Below are positions 29,618 to 38,815 of a DNA stretch of 64,000 nucleotides, piece by piece. Source of the DNA: Haloimpatiens massiliensis (lineage in GTDB: Bacteria; Bacillota; Clostridia; Clostridiales; Clostridiaceae); NCBI RefSeq assembly GCF_900184255.1, contig NZ_LT854639.1, forward strand, positions 88,043 to 152,042, given 5' to 3'. The notes below the pieces were generated by a model. That model was not told the origin of the DNA, did no database searches, and worked only from the letters and a program-made list of their open reading frames with translations. The position numbers were made by a program, and so were the translations under genes. Position 1 is the stretch's first letter, and each line of letters starts with the position of its first letter.

Positions 29618-29878
29618 AAAATTATTTAGGGAATAGACATTATAGAGTAAGTGAAGTAAAATCATTAACGAGTAAGAAATAAAAATATTTTTACTATATA
29701 ATTAAAACGTGGTACTATTTATAACAAGTAACCATAGCATTCTATGCATTTAAATTTAATTAAGATTATAATTATTTCCAATTTGTAACCGTAACATTAA
29801 ATGTAGTAAATAAACTAAACTTTTTAGTTTATTTATTTTACGTAAAAAAACATCATTAATAAAGATTATAATAATTTA
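29618..29878. other. Interval between array 1 and the cas operon
   Basis: AT-rich, no gene. It contains a hairpin AAATAAACTAAA/TTTAGTTTATTT (about 29808-29836) that could end the array transcript, and a weak repeat-like stretch ending GCATTTAAAT near 29750. Confidence 0.5.
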
Positions 29879-29906
29879 TTGACAATTCAGAATTTAGTAT
29901 TATAAT
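29879..29906 (+). promoter_or_regulatory. Near-consensus sigmaA promoter of the cas operon
   Basis: TTGACA (29879-29884), a 16-bp spacer and TATAAT (29901-29906). The start point would fall around 29913, just before AGGAGGTG, so the upstream in-frame ATG at 29906 cannot be the cas6 start. Confidence 0.85.
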
Positions 29907-29926
29907 TGGAAATAGGAGGTGAAAAA

Positions 29927-30619
29927 ATGAGAGTTTATGAAATGATATTTAAAGTTTTTCTTCTAAGAAATATTCATAGTACAGAAGCTTTAGAAAAAAT
30001 ATCAGAGCTTATAGATAAATCTTTGGCCAAAGAAGAAGAATTCTTAAATTTTCATAATAGTAATAAGTTCAAGAATTATACTTTTAATTCCTTCTTTCCG
30101 TTAGAAAAAGATAAAATTTACAAGGAAGGGAATATATACTCTATAAAAATACGAACTATAGATGAAAAGTTGGTACAATTTTTTAAAACCAATCTTGTAA
30201 ACGAATACACAGATTCTATAAAAGTATTAACGGTAGAATGTAGGTATATAAACAAAAGATATATTGAAAGAATTTATTCTTTAACACCAATGATAATGAA
30301 GACAGACAATGGATACTGGAAGGGGAACTTATCCTTAGATGAATTTGAAAAAAGGATTAAGGAGAACCTTATTAAAAAGTATAATGCATTTTTCAATAAG
30401 AAATTAGAAGAAGATTTTGAGTTTTTTCATGTGATGAAATTTGATAATAAAAAGCCTATTTCATGCAAATATAAAAAAATACATGTATTAGGTGACAAAA
30501 TAACCATAACTATTGCAGAAAATGAAACTGCGCAGACATTAGCATACTTGGCATTAGGAACAGGAATAGGAGAAATGAATGCTAGGGGACATGGTTTTAT
30601 TAATTATAGATATCTATAA
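29927..30619 (+). CDS. cas6: Cas6, crRNA-processing endoribonuclease
   Basis: 231 residues, first gene of the type I-B operon. It cuts the repeat part of the array transcript to give crRNAs. The C-terminal glycine-rich RAMP loop LGTGIGEMNARGHGFINY is clear. The N-terminus MRVYEMIFKVFLLRNIHSTE is normal for the family. ATG 29927 follows AGGAGGTG at good spacing. It differs from the orphan Cas6 at 11503, and being next to the two arrays it is the likely processor of both. Confidence 0.95.
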   Translation: MRVYEMIFKVFLLRNIHSTEALEKISELIDKSLAKEEEFLNFHNSNKFKNYTFNSFFPLEKDKIYKEGNIYSIKIRTIDEKLVQFFKTNLVNEYTDSIKVLTVECRYINKRYIERIYSLTPMIMKTDNGYWKGNLSLDEFEKRIKENLIKKYNAFFNKKLEEDFEFFHVMKFDNKKPISCKYKKIHVLGDKITITIAENETAQTLAYLALGTGIGEMNARGHGFINYRYL

Positions 30620-30631
30620 GGAGGTGAGAGC

Positions 30632-32380
30632 GTGTTATCTGATGTTATAAAAACTTTTGAAAAACAATACAAAATGCATGGTGACAAATTTATAACCGGC
30701 TCGTATATTCCTGCAGATGGAGAATATATAATAGTTCAGCCTAATGAAGATAAGTTTGAAATATTGGATAAGGTCATTATTAAAATAGATAAGAAAACAA
30801 GAGAAGTAGATAGAACCAACCCATATTTTGATTTTATATGTAGGGCGGATTATATGAGTAAATATTTAGATTCCAATAAGGCTTTAAGTGATAAAAATAT
30901 ACACAGCAATAATTATATGACCTTTTTTGTAAAAAAGGAAAATGTTCATAATGGAAAAATAACTGATGAAATTATAAAAAAGTACTATGATACATTAAGA
31001 AATCCATTGAGTAAGTATAGTAAACCTAAAGCAAAAAAGCTTTATGAAGAAATTGAGAAAAAACATGGTAAAGCTTATGGTAGAAGGATAGATAAGATTG
31101 AAGAATGGGTAAAGAACAACATATATAAGTTAGTGGAAAAGGATAGCAAGGATAAATCGTATTTAAAAATTTTTTTTAAGTATGATTGGGATGAATATAT
31201 TAAAGAGAGCGAAAAATACGTATTAACCAATATATACAACAGTAACGATTATAATATGACTGTAAATGGACAAATCTATGGTTTACCTAATGACAACATG
31301 GGTTTAAACTCTAAAAAACCATATCTAGAAAACAAAAGTAGAAAAACAAAAGTACCTTATTTATTATCCAAAGAAGAAGTTTTAATGCAAAAGAAATTTT
31401 TTGATTATTTAATGAACCAAGTTTCAGCAGGTAAAACCAATATTTATATAGATGACGAAGAAATTAAAACCTTTAGTAATGATGAAATGCTAAAGGATGA
31501 TTTTAGCGGCTATTATTTAAGAATAAAAAAAGGTAAGGAAGTAGAAATTCATGATTTTGATACTATAGGGATTTATAAGGCAAAGATAAAGCCATTGAAA
31601 TTAGTAAATGTCTTAAATATAGAGAAATCAAAGATTGAGTATACTTCGATAAATAGCTTAAAAAGCTTGAGAAATATTATAAATGAAGTATTCTTTAGTA
31701 AATTTTTGACCACAAACTATTTTACTGATGCAAAGGATTTAAACATAAATGACAATAGTTTAAAAAGAAATCTGTTAATGGCAAGAACAGCTTTATTTAC
31801 GTGGTTCTATAAGGGAAATGGCAATAATGTGTGGAAAGTATTAAATCAAAGTAGCTTAGATTTAATTAAAGGTAATATAAACAATGGATATTTACTAAAA
31901 GCAAGTGATCAGTTTAATTTAAGATGCGCACTTAAAAATTATTTTGAAGGAGGGCATAACATGGCTGATATTTTAAAAGACGTTAAAGACTTACTAAGGA
32001 AAAAGCTAAACGAAGAGAAAACATCATCTATAGAGAATGATAGAGAATATTATTTTGCAGTTGGTCAATTAGCTAATTACTTTATTTCTTTAAGTAAGAG
32101 CAAGAATAAGGTTCATTCTTTAGCTAATCCAATTATTAATGCTAAGACTGATGAAAGGATTAAAGATGAATTAAAAAAGTTGTATAAGAAATATAACTAT
32201 ACTATAAATACTGGAAATAGAAGGTTTAGAAATTTATTTGCTATGGTTTCATCTTATATGCCAGAGGGCAAAGTTGAAGAAGATTTGATTATAGCAGGGT
32301 ATCTGCATAGCAATTTAATTTATGAAAAAGCGGATAAGGATAATATTAATAGTGATAAGGAGGATAAAGTCAATGAATAA
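30632..32380 (+). CDS. cas8b: Cas8b, large subunit of type I-B Cascade
   Basis: 582 residues, starting GTG after GGAGGTGAG. Its place between cas6 and cas7, its size and the general layout fit the Cas8b/Csh1-like large subunit, which recognises the PAM and recruits Cas3. Sequence is poorly conserved in this family, so the call relies on operon position and length. The C-terminal half is helical and lysine-rich. The end overlaps the cas7 start by 8 bp. Confidence 0.9.
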   Translation: MLSDVIKTFEKQYKMHGDKFITGSYIPADGEYIIVQPNEDKFEILDKVIIKIDKKTREVDRTNPYFDFICRADYMSKYLDSNKALSDKNIHSNNYMTFFVKKENVHNGKITDEIIKKYYDTLRNPLSKYSKPKAKKLYEEIEKKHGKAYGRRIDKIEEWVKNNIYKLVEKDSKDKSYLKIFFKYDWDEYIKESEKYVLTNIYNSNDYNMTVNGQIYGLPNDNMGLNSKKPYLENKSRKTKVPYLLSKEEVLMQKKFFDYLMNQVSAGKTNIYIDDEEIKTFSNDEMLKDDFSGYYLRIKKGKEVEIHDFDTIGIYKAKIKPLKLVNVLNIEKSKIEYTSINSLKSLRNIINEVFFSKFLTTNYFTDAKDLNINDNSLKRNLLMARTALFTWFYKGNGNNVWKVLNQSSLDLIKGNINNGYLLKASDQFNLRCALKNYFEGGHNMADILKDVKDLLRKKLNEEKTSSIENDREYYFAVGQLANYFISLSKSKNKVHSLANPIINAKTDERIKDELKKLYKKYNYTINTGNRRFRNLFAMVSSYMPEGKVEEDLIIAGYLHSNLIYEKADKDNINSDKEDKVNE

Positions 32381-33335
32381 AAGGGTGTATGGAATTTTAG
32401 GTATAGCTTCACGTATGAGCAACTGGAATGCTGATTTTACGGGATATCCAAAGACTACTTCTTCTGGAGATGTTTTTGGTAGTGATAAGGCATTTAAATA
32501 TCCTATAAAGAAAATGTGGGAACAACAAGGGGAAAAGGTTCTATATATTAAGTCTATAAAGTTACAAAAAAATAAAAAGGGAGAAACAGAACTTTTACCA
32601 AGATCTTTGAAAGAAAGATATGAATATATTTTTAATGTAGAAGATTTAAAAAAGGATAAGGATAGTAAGGCAGTGTTAACTAATTTATTTAGTGCCACTG
32701 ACGTTAAAAATTTTGGAGCTACCTTTGCAGAAGAGGGAAATAATATTTCTATAACTGGAGCAGTGCAGATTGGTCAAGGATTTAATAAATATGATGAAAC
32801 CAATGCAGAGGAGCAACAAATACTTTCACCATTTAGAGATGCATCAGATAAGGATGGAAAGAAAAAGAATGAAGAAAAAGAAGAAGCGAAATCGTCTACA
32901 TTGGGAACTAAAATAGTTAGTAATGAAGCACATTACTTCTATCCTTTTGCTATAAATCCATCTGCATATGATCAATTCAAGGAAATTGAAGTGACAGAAG
33001 GTTATACAGAAGAGGATTATAAAAAATTTAAAGAAGCGGCAATGGTAGCAGCTACTTCATTTAGTACCAATGCCAAAATAGGATGTGAAAATGAATTTGC
33101 ATTATTTGTAGAAACAGTAGAAGATTTATATTTACCGGATTTATCTCAATATGTGGATTTTCAAAAAAGCCAAGAAAAGAATAAGATAATAATTAAATGC
33201 AATGAGTTAATTAATGAACTAAAAGATAGAATTCATAATGTAGAGATATATTATAATCCATATACTACGGTTATTGAACATAGTATAGAAAAAGCTAAAA
33301 AGTTTAATATTTTTACTAAACAAGAAGAGGCATAA
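32373..33335 (+). CDS. cas7: Cas7, Cascade backbone subunit
   Basis: 320 residues. The opening NKRVYGILGIASRMSNWNAD and the later VQIGQGFNKYD and SSTLGTKIVSNEAHYFYPFA are typical of the DevR/Csh2-type Cas7, several copies of which coat the crRNA guide. ATG 32373 has AAGGAGG 8 nt upstream; a longer frame with 17 extra residues lies inside cas8b and is not used. Two bases separate it from cas5. Confidence 0.95.
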   Translation: MNKRVYGILGIASRMSNWNADFTGYPKTTSSGDVFGSDKAFKYPIKKMWEQQGEKVLYIKSIKLQKNKKGETELLPRSLKERYEYIFNVEDLKKDKDSKAVLTNLFSATDVKNFGATFAEEGNNISITGAVQIGQGFNKYDETNAEEQQILSPFRDASDKDGKKKNEEKEEAKSSTLGTKIVSNEAHYFYPFAINPSAYDQFKEIEVTEGYTEEDYKKFKEAAMVAATSFSTNAKIGCENEFALFVETVEDLYLPDLSQYVDFQKSQEKNKIIIKCNELINELKDRIHNVEIYYNPYTTVIEHSIEKAKKFNIFTKQEEA

Positions 33336-33337
33336 AT

Positions 33338-34096
33338 ATGAATGTTTTAAAATTTACTTTAAGTGGTAAAACAGCTTTTTTCAAAAAGCCAGATGTTAAT
33401 ACCTATTATTATTTTACCTATGGAAGCATCCATAAGGTGGCTTTATTAGGTATATTGGGTGCCATAAATGGTTATGGCGGATATAATCAGCAGGAATTTC
33501 AAAAGGAAATGGTATATCCCGAATTTTATGAGAAACTTAAAGATATAAAGGTGGGAATAGTTCCTAAAAATAGCAATGGATATATTTCTAAAAAGATTCA
33601 AGTATTTAATAATTCAGTAGGCTACGCTTCTAAAGAGAAGGGTGGAAACCTTATAGTTAAAGAGCAGTGGCTAGAAGAACCTAAGTGGGATATATATATT
33701 CTTATTCAAGGAAAAATGGAAGAAGAATTGGCAGACAGAATATTAAATTCAAGGTTTAAATATATACCATATTTAGGTAAAAATGATCATGTAGCTAATA
33801 TAAGCAATGTAGAGATGCTTAGGGATATTGAAAAAGTAAATAATATAGACGAAATACACAGTGTATTTATAAAGAATGATTTTAAGATGGTTAAAGTTGA
33901 AGATGACATTGATGATATAGATAGTGATAGCGAGTATATTCAGATATATAAATATGAAGAGAGACTCCCAATAGCTTTAGAAGAAAAGACAAATAAATAT
34001 GATTTAGAAACTTTTGTTTATACTAATTCAAAGCTAATGTGTTTGAAGGAAACTTTAATATATAAATGCGATGCCAAGGTAATATATTTCTTTTAA
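33338..34096 (+). CDS. cas5: Cas5, Cascade subunit
   Basis: 252 residues. The N-terminus LKFTLSGKTAFFKKPDVNTYYYF followed by GSIHKVALLGILGAINGYGGY shows the RAMP fold of Cas5h/Cas5b, which caps the 5' handle of the crRNA. It starts 2 bp after cas7. About 40 bp separate it from cas3. Confidence 0.93.
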   Translation: MNVLKFTLSGKTAFFKKPDVNTYYYFTYGSIHKVALLGILGAINGYGGYNQQEFQKEMVYPEFYEKLKDIKVGIVPKNSNGYISKKIQVFNNSVGYASKEKGGNLIVKEQWLEEPKWDIYILIQGKMEEELADRILNSRFKYIPYLGKNDHVANISNVEMLRDIEKVNNIDEIHSVFIKNDFKMVKVEDDIDDIDSDSEYIQIYKYEERLPIALEEKTNKYDLETFVYTNSKLMCLKETLIYKCDAKVIYFF

Positions 34097-34137
34097 TTCT
34101 GGAGGGGAAACCCTCCTATTTTCTAAAGGAGGATAAA

Positions 34138-36792
34138 ATGTACTTTAAGGGCATAGAAAAATTTCATTTAGAAGATTTCATAGTTAATAGTGATAAAATA
34201 TATGCTCATATTTGTGATGATGAAAAGGATACTAGAAAAGAAACATTAAAGGAACATATAGAATTATCATTAAAATACTTAAATAAAATAGTTGAAAGTA
34301 AGCAGTTAGACAATGTATTTATTAATTTTGAAAATGCTCTAATTAAAGGATTTAGTGACGAAGGTAGGGACTTATTTAGAGAAATGTTAATGAATACTAT
34401 TTATATGCATGATTTAGGAAAAATAAATTGTAATTTTCAATATAATAGGATGAAAAATATGGCTTTTAAAGATTATGAGGGCTTACAATTTAATAATTCA
34501 AATCACTCAATGCTTTCTTCATTAATATATTTAAATCATTATTTTACTAAAATAAAGAAACATAAGGTTAAAAGTGAAAACAAGATTTTAAGAGTGTTCA
34601 TGTTGTTAAATGCATACATAATATCAAAGCATCACGGGGATTTAGATAGTTTTGATAAGTTTAGAGAAAAATTTTTAGATATTGATGGAGAAGGCAAGAA
34701 ATTATGTGAAGAACAATTTTCTATATATAATAAGATTTATGCAGAAAAAATAGTGTTTAATGAAAAAAATAAATTACTAAAGAGAATTTTTGATAAAGTT
34801 GAAGAGGTTTTAAGAGATAAGGAAGAAGAGAATAAATGTGTTTCTATATGTTTTTATATTTACGAAAGGTTTCTAAGCTCTATATTATTAGCTTGTGATT
34901 ATTATGCTACTTCTAGTTTTAAAAATGGAAAGGAAATAAATGATTTTGGAGAAATAAAAGATATAGAAAAGTTTTATGGAGCTTTTAAGGATACAAAAAT
35001 TTATAAAAGCATAAGAAAATACGAAAAGGAATCCTATGGAAAAATAGAAGACTTTAGCGGTATAAAAGATATTAATATATTAAGAGATGAATTATTTCTT
35101 GATGCAGAAAAGAATATGTTAAAAAACATAGACAGAAACATATTTTATTTGGAGGCGCCTACTGGAAGTGGAAAAAGCAATGTGGCCTTTAATTTAAGTT
35201 TTAAAATGGTAGAAAAATTTCAAGCTATAAATAAGATATTCTATGTATACCCATTCAACACTCTAATCGAACAAAATATAAAGACACTTCAGAAAACATT
35301 TGATAATACTAGTCTTATGAATGAGATAGCAGTAATAAATTCAGTAGTTCCAATAAAAATCAAGGAAAAGCATAAAGAAAATATAGACAAAAATGAGTAT
35401 AGCGATGTTTTGGATAAAGGTTATGAGACTTCCTTACTAGACAGACAGTTTTTACATTATCCAATAGTGTTGACAACTCATGTAAGTGTATTTAATTATT
35501 TATTTGGCTCATCAAAGAATAACTTATTTCCACTAGCTCAGATGACAAATAGCATTGTTATTTTAGATGAAATACAAAGTTATAAAAACAGCATATGGAA
35601 GGAAATAATAACATTTTTAAAATATTATTCTCAGCTTTTGAACATAAAATTTATAATAATGTCTGCTACATTGCCAAATTTGAATAAGCTTGTAGATGGT
35701 GAAATATACACAGTAAACTTAATAGGAAATAGAGAAAAATATTTTAGCAATGCAATATTTAAAAATAGGGTAATTCCGGATTTTTCTTTGTTGGAATTGA
35801 AAGAAAATGTTTTTGATGAATTATTTAAACATGTTATTAATGAGGCTCAAAAAGGGCAGGACAATATATTGATCGAATTTATAAAAAAGAATACAGCGCT
35901 AAGTTTTTTTAAAAAATTACAAGAACATTATAGTAATTGTACGGATGTTGAAAAGAGACAGGTTGAGTTAATTACAGGAGATGACAACAGCATAGAGAGA
36001 AATAAGATTATAGACAAGGTTAAAAGAAATAAAAATATTATTTTAGTAGCTACTCAAGTTATAGAGGCAGGGGTAGACATAGATATGGATATAGGATATA
36101 AAGATATATCTATGCTAGACTCAGAAGAACAGTTTTTGGGTAGAATTAACCGTTCTTGTAATAAGAAACAAGGGGGAAAAGTATACTTTTTTGATTTGGA
36201 TTCTGCATCTAATATATATAAAAATGATATTAGAAAGGAGAAAAATTTAAATTTAACACGTGAGAATATAAGAGAAATACTTGTTAATAAAAATTTTTCA
36301 TGCTTTTATGACTATGTGTTAAAGGAATTAAATAAGCATGCAGGTGAACTAAATGATAAAAATTTTAATAAATTTATTAATGAATGTGTAAATAGGTTAA
36401 ATTTTAAGGAAATTGAAGAAAGAATGAAACTTATAGATCAACGTTATGAATATAGTGTATTTTTAAGCAGGATAATAGAACGGGAATATGAGTGCCTAGA
36501 CGGTGAAGATGAGCTTCAAACTGAGAAAGATGAGATTTTAGATGGAAAAGTGATCTGGAAAGAATATATTGATTTATTAAAAAATAATAGTTTAGATTAT
36601 GCAGAAAAGAAAGTTAAATTATCCATGGTGACATCAAAACTAAGTTACTTTATATATAAGGTAAGTAAAAATGATTTTTCTTATGAAGATAGAATTGGAG
36701 ATATGTATTATATTGAAGATGGAGATAAATATTTTGTAGAAGGTAAGTTTGACAGAGAAAATTTTAATAAGGGTATAGGGGATTTTATATAA
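34138..36792 (+). CDS. cas3: Cas3, HD nuclease-helicase
   Basis: 884 residues; degrades target DNA recruited by Cascade. The N-terminal HD nuclease has H91-D92 in YMHDLGKIN and a later SKHHGDL; the helicase has Walker A EAPTGSGKS (about 339-347), DEIQ at 477-480 in place of the more usual DExH, SATLP (motif III) and VATQVIEAGVDIDMD with QFLGRINRSCN (motifs V and VI). ATG 34138 follows AAAGGAGG. A longer frame adds 24 residues from inside cas5. Both nuclease and helicase motifs look intact. Confidence 0.96.
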   Translation: MYFKGIEKFHLEDFIVNSDKIYAHICDDEKDTRKETLKEHIELSLKYLNKIVESKQLDNVFINFENALIKGFSDEGRDLFREMLMNTIYMHDLGKINCNFQYNRMKNMAFKDYEGLQFNNSNHSMLSSLIYLNHYFTKIKKHKVKSENKILRVFMLLNAYIISKHHGDLDSFDKFREKFLDIDGEGKKLCEEQFSIYNKIYAEKIVFNEKNKLLKRIFDKVEEVLRDKEEENKCVSICFYIYERFLSSILLACDYYATSSFKNGKEINDFGEIKDIEKFYGAFKDTKIYKSIRKYEKESYGKIEDFSGIKDINILRDELFLDAEKNMLKNIDRNIFYLEAPTGSGKSNVAFNLSFKMVEKFQAINKIFYVYPFNTLIEQNIKTLQKTFDNTSLMNEIAVINSVVPIKIKEKHKENIDKNEYSDVLDKGYETSLLDRQFLHYPIVLTTHVSVFNYLFGSSKNNLFPLAQMTNSIVILDEIQSYKNSIWKEIITFLKYYSQLLNIKFIIMSATLPNLNKLVDGEIYTVNLIGNREKYFSNAIFKNRVIPDFSLLELKENVFDELFKHVINEAQKGQDNILIEFIKKNTALSFFKKLQEHYSNCTDVEKRQVELITGDDNSIERNKIIDKVKRNKNIILVATQVIEAGVDIDMDIGYKDISMLDSEEQFLGRINRSCNKKQGGKVYFFDLDSASNIYKNDIRKEKNLNLTRENIREILVNKNFSCFYDYVLKELNKHAGELNDKNFNKFINECVNRLNFKEIEERMKLIDQRYEYSVFLSRIIEREYECLDGEDELQTEKDEILDGKVIWKEYIDLLKNNSLDYAEKKVKLSMVTSKLSYFIYKVSKNDFSYEDRIGDMYYIEDGDKYFVEGKFDRENFNKGIGDFI

Positions 36793-36833
36793 GTGATAAT
36801 GTTAAAAAATAAAAGATCATGGAGGGAGGAAAT

Positions 36834-37325
36834 ATGAGAGTAAATGGCACATTAATTAATTATTATTTTCATTGCAAAAGACAATGCTGGCTTCATGGAA
36901 ATAGAATTAACCTAGAAGATAATAGTCAAGATGTAAAAATAGGAAAAGCCATTCATGAAGTTAAAAGTGAAAAAAATAAGCAAACAGAAATAAGTATCGA
37001 CAATGTAAAAATTGATAGACTTACCAAAGACTATTTAACAGAAGTAAAAAAATCCGATGCAGATATAGAAGCTGCTAAATGGCAAGTGCTTTTATATCTT
37101 AAGGTATTAAAGGAAAAAGGCATTGAGAGAAAAGGAAGACTAGAGTTTGTAGAAAAGAATAAAAGTAAAAATACAGTTATTGTTGAGCTAGATGATAAAA
37201 ATTTATTAGAGTTAGAAAAAATAATTAAGGATATAGAGAGTTTGCTACTAGAAGAAAAAGCACCAGAGGTTATAAATGAACCTAGATGTAAAAAATGTGC
37301 ATATTTTGAATATTGCTATATATAG
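36834..37325 (+). CDS. cas4: Cas4, spacer-acquisition nuclease
   Basis: 163 residues. Four cysteines for an iron-sulphur cluster: C14 (YFHCKRQCW) and C152, C155, C161 at the C-terminus (EPRCKKCAYFEYCYI). RecB-type nuclease motifs are visible (IGKAIHE, DIEAAKWQVLLYL). Cas4 trims and chooses prespacers with the right PAM. The start at 36834 fits GGAGGGAGG; a frame with five more residues starts inside that ribosome site. Confidence 0.94.
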   Translation: MRVNGTLINYYFHCKRQCWLHGNRINLEDNSQDVKIGKAIHEVKSEKNKQTEISIDNVKIDRLTKDYLTEVKKSDADIEAAKWQVLLYLKVLKEKGIERKGRLEFVEKNKSKNTVIVELDDKNLLELEKIIKDIESLLLEEKAPEVINEPRCKKCAYFEYCYI

Positions 37326-37334
37326 GAGGAAGAT

Positions 37335-38333
37335 ATGGGGAGTACTAGATATATAACATCCATGGGGGAATTAACAAGAAAGGATAATTCCATATGTTTT
37401 AGAAAAAACAATAGAAATGTATACATACCTATTGAAAATACAAAAGAAATTTATTGCCTTTCGGAAGTAAGTATAAATACAAAGCTTTTAGATTTTTTAT
37501 CTAGGAATAATGTAGTTATGCATTTCTTTAACTATTATGAAGGATATAGCGGTACTTTTTATCCAAGGAAACATTATAATAGCGGAAAAATGTTAGTTAA
37601 ACAGGTAGAAGCATACAGAGATAAAAGATTGGTAATAGCGAAGGCTATAGTTTCGGGTATTACCGAGAATATATATGAAATATTGTATCACTATTACAAG
37701 CATGATAAGAAGGAAGTTAAGGAAACTTTGGATTGGATAAAAAATGATATGCCAGTGAATTTAGATAAGGCAATTGATATTAATCAAATAATGCAGGTGG
37801 AGGGAGAAATCTGGCAGAGATTTTATAGTGAGTTTAAATATATACTTCCAGAAGATTTCATTATGAATAAGAGGGTTAAGAGACCACCGGATAATCCTAT
37901 AAATGCACTTATATCCTTTGGAAATACATTATTATATGGAAAAACTATAACAGCCATATATAATACTCATTTAGATCAAAGAATAAGTTTTCTGCATGAA
38001 CCATCAGAAGGTAGATTTTCTCTTAGTTTAGATATGAGTGAAGTTTTTAAACCGGTAGTGGTTTTTAAAACTATATTTGACCTAGTTAACAATAGAAAAT
38101 TACAAGTGTCCAAGCATTTTGATAAGAAACTTAATTATTGCTTATTAAACGAAGAGGGCAGAAAGATATTTATAACTGCTTTTGAGGAGAGATTGGAAAG
38201 CGTATTTATACATCCAAAGCTTAAAAGAAAAGTAACCTATAGAACTGCTATAAAGTTAGATTGCTACAAACTTATTAAATTTATATTGGAGAATAAAGAA
38301 TTTAAACCTTTTAGTTTAAAGGAGAAAATGTAA
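37335..38333 (+). CDS. cas1: Cas1, integrase of spacer acquisition
   Basis: 332 residues. Metal-binding glutamate in MQVEGEIWQRFY and the HEPSEGRFSLSLDMSEVFKP block with the catalytic histidine and aspartate are present. It works with Cas2 to insert new spacers next to the leader. Its stop overlaps the cas2 start by one base. A fragment of a close relative of this gene occurs at 45654-45712. Confidence 0.96.
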   Translation: MGSTRYITSMGELTRKDNSICFRKNNRNVYIPIENTKEIYCLSEVSINTKLLDFLSRNNVVMHFFNYYEGYSGTFYPRKHYNSGKMLVKQVEAYRDKRLVIAKAIVSGITENIYEILYHYYKHDKKEVKETLDWIKNDMPVNLDKAIDINQIMQVEGEIWQRFYSEFKYILPEDFIMNKRVKRPPDNPINALISFGNTLLYGKTITAIYNTHLDQRISFLHEPSEGRFSLSLDMSEVFKPVVVFKTIFDLVNNRKLQVSKHFDKKLNYCLLNEEGRKIFITAFEERLESVFIHPKLKRKVTYRTAIKLDCYKLIKFILENKEFKPFSLKEKM

Positions 38334-38623
38334 TGAGTAAAAAACTTAATTTTAATTATGCGTTTCTTTTTTATGATGTTAATGAGAAAAGAGTAAATAA
38401 GGTGTTTAAAATATGTAAAAAATATCTAGCTCATTTTCAGAAATCTGTTTTTAGAGGAGAATTAACTCCCGCCAATCTTATTTTATTGAAAAAAGAATTG
38501 AATAAAGTTATAGATGAAAATGAGGATTTTATATGTATAATAAAACTAATGAATAATAATGTTTATGGAGAAGAGATACTAGGTATTAACCAAAATAGTA
38601 CAGGTGAGGATTTAATAATATAA
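38333..38623 (+). CDS. cas2: Cas2, scaffold of the acquisition complex
   Basis: 96 residues with the ferredoxin-like start NYAFLFYDVNEKRVNKVFKICKK and the FRGELTPANLILLKKEL stretch. Last gene of the operon, followed by the leader of array 2. It pairs with Cas1. Confidence 0.95.
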   Translation: MSKKLNFNYAFLFYDVNEKRVNKVFKICKKYLAHFQKSVFRGELTPANLILLKKELNKVIDENEDFICIIKLMNNNVYGEEILGINQNSTGEDLII

Positions 38624-38815
38624 TTATAATTTAAAACATTTTTACCAACCTATATTTATATAAAATTTTTATAATCTGCCTATTTTCAATAGGTAAGGGC
38701 CTATTCATAACAAACTTTATAATTTCACATTATGCTTGGTACTAAATTGATTTAACCATTGATTTTAGGCAGGTTTGAGTATATTATAGAAATTAGAAAT
38801 GGCTTGTTTGCTGTG
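38624..38815 (+). promoter_or_regulatory. Leader of CRISPR array 2
   Basis: About 190 bp of AT-rich DNA between cas2 and the first repeat. It ends AGAAATGGCTTGTTTGCTGTG, similar to the end of leader 1 (GGAATGGC...CAGTG), so one Cas1-Cas2 complex may serve both. Confidence 0.75.
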